DNA of 11,083 nt from Clostridia bacterium (GTDB lineage Bacteria > Bacillota > Clostridia > Oscillospirales > CAG-272): positions 1-11,083 of the forward strand of contig JAFQNM010000177.1 of the NCBI GenBank assembly GCA_017395885.1, in the 5' to 3' direction. Both the position numbers and the translations under genes were made by a program. Positions 1 through 5,954 of this stretch are shown piece by piece. The notes beneath the pieces were generated by a model. The model ran no database searches, was not told where the DNA came from, and saw nothing but the letters and a program-made list of their open reading frames with translations. Position 1 is the first letter of the stretch. Each line of letters opens with the position of its first letter.

Positions 1-11
1 GAATAAAGCTA

Positions 12-43
12 AAAAAGGACTTTCTCTGTAGAAAGTCCTTTTT
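12..43 (-). terminator. Rho-independent terminator of the ABC exporter operon
   Basis: This is a perfect inverted repeat with arms at 12-25 and 30-43 and a 4-nt loop. Read on the minus strand it lies just past the TAA of the ABC gene that ends at 51, and the stem finishes in a run of Ts. The arms are A-rich on one side and T-rich on the other, so it could also stop plus-strand transcription entering from outside the window. No plus-strand gene is visible here to test that. Confidence 0.85.
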
Positions 44-50
44 CATTGAA

Positions 51-1973
51 TTATGTTGAAAAGCCGGCAAACTGGTTCTTATAAAGGCTTGCGTACTCGC
101 CGCCCTTTTCAAGGAGCTGGCTGTGGCTTCCGCTCTCAACAACAGTACCGTCACGGACAACAACGATAACGTCTGCATCTATGATAGTAGAAAGTCTGTG
201 TGCGATTATAAGGCTTGTTCTGCCCTTCATAAGCGCAAACATTGCAGATTGAATATGCATCTCCGTTCTTGTATCGACCGAGCTTGTTGCCTCATCAAGA
301 ATTAATATCTTCGGGTCTGCAAGAACAGCACGTGCAATTGACAGAAGCTGCCGCTGACCTTGGCTAAGATTGCTGCCGGACTCAGCGAGAACAGTTTTAT
401 AGCCATCGGGAAGATGTCTGATAAAGCTATGAGCATTGGCAGTTCGAGCTGCGGCCTCTACCTCGCTGTCGCAAGCATCATTATTGCCGTATCTGATATT
501 TGCATCTATCGTATCGCTGAACAGGACAGTATCCTGCAAAACTATTGCAATATTTGAGCGAAGCTCCTCCTTCGGTATATCACGGATATCTACCCCGTCA
601 AGAGTTATGTAGCCGCTGTCAGGATCGTAAAATCTTGTGAGAAGGTTAACTACCGTGGTCTTTCCGCTGCCGGTGGCACCTACTATGGCGATCTTTTGTC
701 CTGCCTTGACCGAAAGGTTAAAATTATGAAGGACCTGCTTTTCGGGAACGTATGAGAAATCGATATTCTTAAACTCAATATTTCCCTTTATGCTTGCAGG
801 ATCAAGGTGAAGCGTGCCTTCATCTACCTCATCTTCGCTCTCAAGCACCTCAAAGACACGCTCTGCACCGGCAACTGCCGTCAGTATCATCGTATACTCG
901 TTGGCAAGCTGGCTGAGAGGCATTGAAAATTGCTTGGAATACTGGATAATGGACTGAATGCCGCCGGGGAGCAAGGCTCCTGTTGAAACGAAAAGTGCTC
1001 CGCAGGCAACTACGAGCAGATAATTAAAGTTATTGATAAAGTTGTTTACAGGGCCCATTATTCCGCTCCATACGGCCGCCTTGATGCCAACCTTGTGAAG
1101 CCTCTCGCTGGTTTTTGCAAACATCTCGCACTCAATATCCTCTCTGCCGTATGCCATAACGGTCTTGTATCCCGTTACCATCTCCTCAACGTGGCCGTTA
1201 AGCTGACCGAGAAGCTTTTGTCTTTCAACAAAGAATTTGCTCATCTTTTTGGTGAGAAGCATTGTTGCAAGAATCGTCAGCGGAATGGTGCAAACGGTCA
1301 CAAGAGCCATAACGAGACATTTACGGCTGAACCATATTATCATAAAGAGTGAGCCGAAAAGAGTGAGAACGCTGGAGATAAGTGAGGTAATAGACTGAGA
1401 AACGGTCATTGAAATATTATCCACATCGTTCGTCATTCTGCTCATCAGGTCTCCGTGGGCATGAGTATCTGTGTACTTTATGGGAAGATAGGATATTTTT
1501 TTAAAAAGGTCTCTTCTCAGGGTGTAAACTGTTGTCTGAGAGACCTTTGCAGAGAGGATTCCCTGCAGCCAGGTGAAGAATGACGAGAGGATATAAACGC
1601 CTGCCATTGTCATCAGAGTCTTGATAAGGGTATCAAAGGCGCCCTCTCTTTGCCGGATAATATCTCCCACCGTGTTGATGGCACTACCCTGCAGAGCCGG
1701 GCCTGCCAGCGTCAGTGCCGTGGTGAGAAGCATTATCAGAATAAGTCCTATAAGCTGAAACCTGGATCTACCGATGTATTTCAAAAGCTTCAGAATAGTT
1801 GCCTTAACGTCCTTGGGCTTTTCTGCAGGCATACCGCCTCTGGGACCGACTCTTCTGGGACCCATGGGAAGGCTCTGCTGCTTTTGCTGCTGAGCGGCAG
1901 GAGAATGCTCTATGTTGCCTGAAAAAGGCTCGCCCATTCTTTCTCTGATGCTGGTTTTCTTATTATCACTCAT
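51..1973 (-). CDS. ABC exporter half-transporter, catalytic-site subunit (permease-ATPase fusion)
   Basis: The product is a 640-residue type IV (B-family, multidrug/lipid type) half-transporter with a fused transmembrane and nucleotide-binding domain. A polar N-terminal extension of about 55 residues rich in Gln, Pro, Gly and Arg precedes the hydrophobic segments (about 72-335). The ATPase domain has Walker A GATGSGKT (432-439), Q-loop Gln480, signature LSQGQ (536-540), Walker B ILILDE with catalytic Glu561, and H-loop His592. The signature deviates (LSQGQ, not LSGGQ), while the Walker B Glu and His are canonical. That pattern is known from the catalytic half of heterodimeric exporters such as the TM287/288 and BmrCD types. 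The ATG at 1973 overlaps the last codons of the upstream partner gene (TGA at 1966-1968), so translation is probably coupled. The substrate cannot be read from the sequence; a drug, peptide or lipid is possible. Confidence 0.93.
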   Translation of the reverse strand: MSDNKKTSIRERMGEPFSGNIEHSPAAQQQKQQSLPMGPRRVGPRGGMPAEKPKDVKATILKLLKYIGRSRFQLIGLILIMLLTTALTLAGPALQGSAINTVGDIIRQREGAFDTLIKTLMTMAGVYILSSFFTWLQGILSAKVSQTTVYTLRRDLFKKISYLPIKYTDTHAHGDLMSRMTNDVDNISMTVSQSITSLISSVLTLFGSLFMIIWFSRKCLVMALVTVCTIPLTILATMLLTKKMSKFFVERQKLLGQLNGHVEEMVTGYKTVMAYGREDIECEMFAKTSERLHKVGIKAAVWSGIMGPVNNFINNFNYLLVVACGALFVSTGALLPGGIQSIIQYSKQFSMPLSQLANEYTMILTAVAGAERVFEVLESEDEVDEGTLHLDPASIKGNIEFKNIDFSYVPEKQVLHNFNLSVKAGQKIAIVGATGSGKTTVVNLLTRFYDPDSGYITLDGVDIRDIPKEELRSNIAIVLQDTVLFSDTIDANIRYGNNDACDSEVEAAARTANAHSFIRHLPDGYKTVLAESGSNLSQGQRQLLSIARAVLADPKILILDEATSSVDTRTEMHIQSAMFALMKGRTSLIIAHRLSTIIDADVIVVVRDGTVVESGSHSQLLEKGGEYASLYKNQFAGFST

Positions 1974-3729
1974 TGCCGCTGCCTCCCTTCATCTGAGATG
2001 CATATATATCCCTGTAGGTTTCACAGGTCTTCATAAGATTCTCGTGGTTATCAAAGGCAACAACAGTGCCGTTCTCAATAACGGCAATTCTGTCTGCGTT
2101 CATAACGCTGGCAATACGCTGAGCGATCATTATGACCGTAGTGCCCTTAAGCTCCTCCCGCAGAGCCCTTTGTACCTTAGACTCCGTTGAGAGGTCCAGA
2201 GCAGACGTGCTATCGTCAAATATTATGATCTCAGGATGCCTGATAACGCCACTAGCAATGGCAATTCTCTGTTTTTGTCCTCCCGAAAGTGAGGATCCCT
2301 TTTCAGCAACGTAGGTATAATACTAATTTGGCATTTTGGAAACGAAGGTATCGGCCTGAGCTATTTCAGAGGCTCTCAGTACCTCCTCATCCGTTGCATC
2401 CTCGCTACCCATTACTATATTATCACGAACGGTTCCTGAAAAAAGCTCACTTTTCTGAAGAACAAAGCTGATCCTTTTTCTGAGAGATTCAAGGTCCCAG
2501 CTGCGAACGTTGATACCGTCCACATAGACGTTACCCTCCGTTGAATCGTAAAAACGGGGGATAAGGCTGACGAGAGATGTCTTACCGCAGCCGGTGGAGC
2601 CTATGATAGCAACGGTCTCTCCTTTTTTAATTGTCAGATCAATGCCGCTGAGAACCTCAACTCCGCTTGATTCGGGATAAGCAAAGGAAACGTTCTCAAA
2701 GCGAACTGTTCCCTCCTCCGTGCCCTCTGTAACGTCGCCGCTCTTGAGTGCAGTTTCACATTCAAGCACCTCTCTGACTCTGTTTCCGGAGGCCTGAGCT
2801 CTTGAAATCTGCTGAAAAATGTGAGAAACCATCATAATAGCCATAAGCACACGGGTGATATACTGAGCCGCTGCCATAACGTCACCAACGTTGATAGCCT
2901 GTGCCTGTGCCTGATAGCCGCCGATGAGAATAATGGCAACAACGGCAAGGTTCATAATGATCATAAGAACAGGCATAACAAGGGCAAACAGCTTGAGCAC
3001 GGAAAGATTAGTATTTCTGTAATCCTTATTTGCCTCGTCAAACCTATCTATCTCAAAGGGCTCGTTTGTGTAAGCCTTGACAACTCTTGCTCCGCTCACG
3101 TTCTCCTGAACTACAGAGTTTACGTTATCAAGCTTCTTCTGTACCTTAGAAAAGATGGGGTGAGAATATCTGACCATTATAACAACAACTATAAGCTGCA
3201 TGGGAATAGATGCCAGCATAACGTATCCAAAGCTTGCATCAAGGGTGAGACACATTATAAGACCGCCGAAGAGAAAGAGAGGAGCTCTGATGAGCATTCG
3301 GAGAACGGTCATTACAAGGTCTCTTAGGGCAACTATATCATTGGTCAATCTTGTAACAAGCGAGCCTGTAGTGAACTTATCAGTCTGCTGAAGAGAAAGA
3401 GACATAACCTTGTTAAAACCGTCACGTCTCAGGTCATCACCGAATCTTTCGCTGGCAACGCCTGCAGTATAAGCACTGAGAGCTCCGCAAAGTCCGCCGA
3501 TAAGAACAAGACCAAGCATAAGAAGTCCCGTTTTTATAACAGTTGGCATTATCACCTCAAAGGGCTTGCCTGAAATGCTTTCGTTGACAATATCAGACAT
3601 CAGCTTGGGCTGAAACAGGTCAATAAGCACCTCGCCTGCCATAAGCAAGGGAGAAAGCACACAAAATATCCAATATGGCTTAAGATAGGATATGAGCTTT
3701 ACCTTTTTTCCTTTCGTTGCTTTCTTCAA
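1966..3729 (-). pseudogene. ABC exporter half-transporter, degenerate-site subunit, interrupted by an in-frame amber codon
   Basis: A 587-codon frame runs from a TTG start (3729) to TGA (1966-1968) and is broken only by TAG at codon 469. The first 468 residues carry the membrane domain (about 15-310), Walker A GSTGCGKT (377-384) and Q-loop Gln425. The 118 codons after the TAG remain open and supply signature LSGGQ (481-485), Walker B IIIFDD with Asp506 in place of catalytic Glu, and H-loop Gln537 in place of His. The last two are the usual degenerate residues of the non-catalytic half of a heterodimeric exporter, so they are normal for the type. If translation stops at the TAG, the protein lacks the signature, Walker B and H-loop and should not form working ATP sites. 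A base error, a recent nonsense mutation, or suppression of UAG would each explain the frame; the intact downstream frame argues against an old pseudogene. Confidence 0.88.
2323..2325 (-). other. In-frame TAG inside the ABC subunit
   Basis: On the minus strand the codons read Met-Pro-Asn-TAG-Tyr-Tyr-Thr-Tyr-Val, followed later by the LSGGQ signature. Relatives usually have Pro-(Asp/Glu/Asn)-(Gly/Lys/Gln)-Tyr-(Asp)-Thr here, so the TAG replaces a single residue rather than marking a frameshift. A sense codon such as CAG, AAG or GAG would need only one base change. Confidence 0.95.
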
Positions 3730-3734
3730 AACGT

Positions 3735-3740
3735 ACCTCC
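3735..3740 (-). promoter_or_regulatory. Shine-Dalgarno site that sets the TTG start of the ABC subunit
   Basis: GGAGGT lies on the minus strand 5 nt before the TTG at 3729-3727. The nearest upstream ATG (3742-3740) overlaps this site, is in another frame and has no Shine-Dalgarno sequence at normal distance. TTG is therefore the best-supported start. Confidence 0.75.
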
Positions 3741-3752
3741 ATGGGTAGAAAT

Positions 3753-3784
3753 TGGTTTAAGCCTCCCATAGGAGGCTTAAATCA
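3753..3784 (-). promoter_or_regulatory. Inverted repeat at the transcription start of the ABC operon (operator or 5' mRNA hairpin)
   Basis: Perfect 11-bp arms at 3756-3766 and 3771-3781 flank a 4-nt loop, and as RNA the stem can extend to 3753 and 3784 using one G-U pair. It begins almost exactly at the predicted +1 of the promoter at 3790-3818 and lies about 24 nt upstream of the TTG start. No T-run follows on the minus strand, so it is not a simple terminator. It could be a repressor operator, or a 5' stem-loop affecting mRNA stability or translation; one arm contains CCTCC, which is complementary to the real Shine-Dalgarno site. The role is inferred. Confidence 0.6.
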
Positions 3785-3789
3785 TATCA

Positions 3790-3818
3790 ATTATAAATAT
3801 ATTTAAAAATCTTGTCAA
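3790..3818 (-). promoter_or_regulatory. Exact-consensus sigma-A promoter for the ABC exporter operon
   Basis: On the minus strand TTGACA (3818-3813) is followed by a 17-nt spacer and TATAAT (3795-3790). Both hexamers and the spacing match the vegetative consensus exactly. The predicted start is near 3783, giving a leader of about 54 nt before the TTG codon at 3729. It lies in the 127-bp gap after the ybaK-like gene. Confidence 0.88.
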
Positions 3819-3856
3819 TCAATAACACTGTATTTTTACTTAATGTTAACAATATA

Positions 3857-4324
3857 TTACATTATAAGATCGCCGTATTCTGCACGGATAAGGGTGCAAA
3901 GCTCACTTGGAGAAAGCTCTATCTGATTGCCTACGTGACCTGCAGAAACGCAAAAGGCTTCAAGCTCCTTTGCCGCTGAATGGATAACTGTTCTGAACAG
4001 CTTTTTCATTCCCACGGGAGAGCAGCCGCCGTGGATATATCCGGTCAAGGGTAGAAGATCCTTTTGCTTGAGCATAGAAAGAGATTTTTCTGAAACTGCT
4101 TTTGCAGCCTTTTTTAAATCTAGAGTTTCTCCCACAGGGATAACAAAAACATAGTGCTCACCTGAGCCGGCAACAGTTACGAGCGTTTTATAGACCTTTA
4201 CACGTGGCTGGCCAAGGAGCTCAGCCACAAGAACTCCGTCTGTGGTATTGGGGTCGTATTCGTAATGCTTATACCGGATTTTTGCTTTATCCAGTATCCG
4301 CATAGCATTAGTTTTTATTGCCAT
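3857..4324 (-). CDS. ybaK: YbaK/EbsC-family aminoacyl-tRNA deacylase
   Basis: The product is a 155-residue protein of the YbaK/ProX editing family. Members hydrolyse mischarged tRNA in trans, classically Cys-tRNA(Pro), and act in the cytoplasm. The key Lys is at 46 in a Val-Tyr-Lys-Thr-Leu-Val context, and the conserved GYIHGGCSPVGMKK stretch (about 94-107) matches the family's GYIRGGCSPxGMKK block with His for Arg. Length is typical for the family. The start ATG at 4324 has AAAGGA about 6 nt upstream. It overlaps the last 17 bases of the nnr gene, so the two are almost surely co-transcribed. The exact amino acid and tRNA edited cannot be fixed from sequence; Cys-tRNA(Pro) is the default inference. 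Confidence 0.92.
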   Translation of the reverse strand: MAIKTNAMRILDKAKIRYKHYEYDPNTTDGVLVAELLGQPRVKVYKTLVTVAGSGEHYVFVIPVGETLDLKKAAKAVSEKSLSMLKQKDLLPLTGYIHGGCSPVGMKKLFRTVIHSAAKELEAFCVSAGHVGNQIELSPSELCTLIRAEYGDLIM

Positions 4325-5822
4325 TTTTATTCCTTTCCACAGCGGCCTGCATCATTACTGAAGAGAGAGCATTGAGAACGTCTGATGCCATGGGAGAATA
4401 GTCTCCCATAAGTGCTGCAGTTTTATCGCCTGCTCTGCCGTGAATATAAGCTCCCATAGCCGCAGCCTTAACAGGAGAAAGATCGCAGCAGAGCATACCT
4501 GCAATAACGCCTGTCAGAACGTCTCCGCTTCCGCCCTTGGAAAGAGAGGGCCCGCCGCTCATATTAATGTAAAGCTCCTCACCGTCTGTTATAACGGTTC
4601 TTGCAAACTTTGAAACGCAGATTATCTCGTTTTCCGCAGCATATTCCATAGCAGAACCCATAGTATCGTCCCTCAGCTCAGAAACGCTCTTACCCGTAAG
4701 TCTGGAAAGCTCGCCGGGATGAGGAGTTATTATTACGGGAACATCTGTGGGGAAAAGTACGGAATACCTTGATATGAGATTAAGAGCATCTGCATCAACT
4801 ATAAGTGGACTTTCAGCATAATCAAATACCGTTGTAAGCAGCTTAAGTGATGCACTTCCCGTTCCGATACCCGGCCCGATCACTATTACAGATGATCGCT
4901 CTATTGCCGCTATAATTGTATCGGCCTCCGGGGAGCTTGCATCATAAGCTGTGACAATAGCCTCAGGAAGCATCGTCTGCAGGGGGATTCTGTTTTCTTT
5001 GGCCGTCAGTATCTCAACTATTCCGGCACCGCACCTGTATGCTGCGGCTGCTGAAAAATATGCGGCTCCGCACATACCTGCACTGCCTGCCACAACAAGA
5101 ACTCTGCCGAAATTGCCCTTGTGAGAATCTCTTTTTCTTCTTGGGATCACAGCAAGATCAGCTTCTCCGAGTGCACGGGGATATAAGCCATCATAATCTG
5201 AGTAGCTATCGGTTACTATACCTATATCGGCACAGCTGACCTTGCCTGAGGCATCAACCCCTGAGAAGAAGCAATGTCCCCTTTTATAAGACTGCATGGT
5301 GACGGTCCTGTCAGCTGAAACAAATGCTCCCGGAGCTTTTCCCGTATCGGCAGATATACCGGAGGGAATATCAACGGCAAGCACAGGTCTGCCTGAAGCA
5401 TTAACAGCGTCTATAGCTTCCTTAATAAGCCCTCTTGGAGCAAATGAAGCGCCGGTGCCGAGAATGGCATCTACTATGAGAGAGTAATCGGAAAGCACGG
5501 GAGCACTCACGATCTCAACTCCTGCTTCAAAAAGCTCATCATAAGCAACCTTGGTCTCCTCTGTCATCGTATGCTCAGTACCAACGTACCAAACACTGCA
5601 TTCAAAGCCGCTTTCATTCAGTATCCGTGCAGCGATCATACCGTCACCACCGTTATTGCCGCTGCCGCAAACAATAAGTGTTTTTTCGGGGAAATAATCG
5701 TTTATTACTGCATCGGCAATGCTGTGTGCCGCTCTTTCCATAAGAACACGCGAAGGCGTTCCTGCTTCAATAGCCGCAATATCGCATTCCTTCATCTGTC
5801 TTGAGGTAAGTATCTTATACAT
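4308..5822 (-). CDS. nnr: Bifunctional NAD(P)H-hydrate epimerase / ADP- (or ATP-) dependent dehydratase
   Basis: The enzyme repairs NADH and NADPH that have been hydrated at the nicotinamide ring: the N-terminal YjeF domain interconverts R and S epimers, and the C-terminal ribokinase-fold domain dehydrates the S form with a nucleotide. Numbering from the ATG at 5822 (504 residues), the epimerase half shows GNNGGDG (55-61), VDAILGTG (117-124) and DIPSG with the likely catalytic Asp151. The dehydratase half shows VVAGSAGMCGA (243-253), GPGIG (316-320), PHPGE (367-371) and GGSGDVLTG (430-438). An ATG 12 nt upstream (5834) is in frame, but it sits on the Shine-Dalgarno site and has none of its own, so 5822 is preferred. 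It overlaps the downstream ybaK-like gene by 17 bases. All motifs are intact. Confidence 0.95.
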   Translation of the reverse strand: MYKILTSRQMKECDIAAIEAGTPSRVLMERAAHSIADAVINDYFPEKTLIVCGSGNNGGDGMIAARILNESGFECSVWYVGTEHTMTEETKVAYDELFEAGVEIVSAPVLSDYSLIVDAILGTGASFAPRGLIKEAIDAVNASGRPVLAVDIPSGISADTGKAPGAFVSADRTVTMQSYKRGHCFFSGVDASGKVSCADIGIVTDSYSDYDGLYPRALGEADLAVIPRRKRDSHKGNFGRVLVVAGSAGMCGAAYFSAAAAYRCGAGIVEILTAKENRIPLQTMLPEAIVTAYDASSPEADTIIAAIERSSVIVIGPGIGTGSASLKLLTTVFDYAESPLIVDADALNLISRYSVLFPTDVPVIITPHPGELSRLTGKSVSELRDDTMGSAMEYAAENEIICVSKFARTVITDGEELYINMSGGPSLSKGGSGDVLTGVIAGMLCCDLSPVKAAAMGAYIHGRAGDKTAALMGDYSPMASDVLNALSSVMMQAAVERNKNGNKN

Positions 5823-5826
5823 ATTT

Positions 5827-5832
5827 CCCTCC
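5827..5832 (-). promoter_or_regulatory. Shine-Dalgarno site that decides the nnr start
   Basis: GGAGGG on the minus strand ends 4 nt before the ATG at 5822 and overlaps the alternative ATG at 5834. It supports the downstream start and a 504-residue product. Confidence 0.7.
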
Positions 5833-5849
5833 ATCTGTTTTATAATTTA

Positions 5850-5878
5850 AATATACATAATTTATCAATAAAAATCAA
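5850..5878 (-). promoter_or_regulatory. Probable sigma-A promoter for nnr-ybaK
   Basis: On the minus strand TTGATT (5878-5873) is separated by 17 nt from TATATT (5855-5850), placing the start near 5843 and a 20-nt leader before the ATG at 5822. An overlapping alternative (TTGATA, 18 nt, TATAAA) would put the start inside the Shine-Dalgarno site and is less likely. The region is AT-rich, so chance matches are easy. Confidence 0.55.
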
Positions 5879-5886
5879 TAGCTCAC

Positions 5887-5915
5887 TTGAAGAGAGAGTA
5901 TAAATATGTTAAAAT
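5887..5915 (+). promoter_or_regulatory. Extended -10 sigma-A promoter for the GH94 gene
   Basis: TTGAAG (5887-5892), a 17-nt spacer and TAAAAT (5910-5915) form a good vegetative promoter. TG at 5907-5908, one base before the -10, gives the extended -10 element. The start would be near 5922, leaving a leader of about 33 nt with AAAGGA (5941-5946) eight nt before the ATG at 5955. Confidence 0.75.
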
Positions 5916-5954
5916 AAATTAATATTATTAATTAATGTTGAAAGGAATCAGAAT

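Noticed and set aside
2311..2326. Imperfect inverted repeat around the amber codon as a recoding stem-loop
   Set aside because: The arms are only about 4-6 bp, AT-rich and interrupted by an unpaired base. Nothing resembles a PYLIS-type or other known read-through element.
2821..3327. 168-codon open frame on the plus strand
   Set aside because: It is antisense to the membrane domain of the ABC subunit, is rich in His and Asn, and has no supporting start site or family resemblance.
3680..3769. Possible 29-codon leader peptide upstream of the ABC subunit, as in ribosome-controlled attenuation
   Set aside because: Its ATG falls in the loop of the hairpin and has no Shine-Dalgarno sequence, and no T-run follows the hairpin to make an attenuator.
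3753..3784. Hairpin as a terminator for the ybaK-like gene
   Set aside because: No T-run follows it on the minus strand, and it lies downstream of the strong promoter that would feed the ABC operon.
5823..5834. Upstream ATG (5834) as the nnr start
   Set aside because: It lacks a Shine-Dalgarno sequence and itself overlaps the Shine-Dalgarno sequence of the ATG at 5822; the family's N-terminus fits the downstream start.
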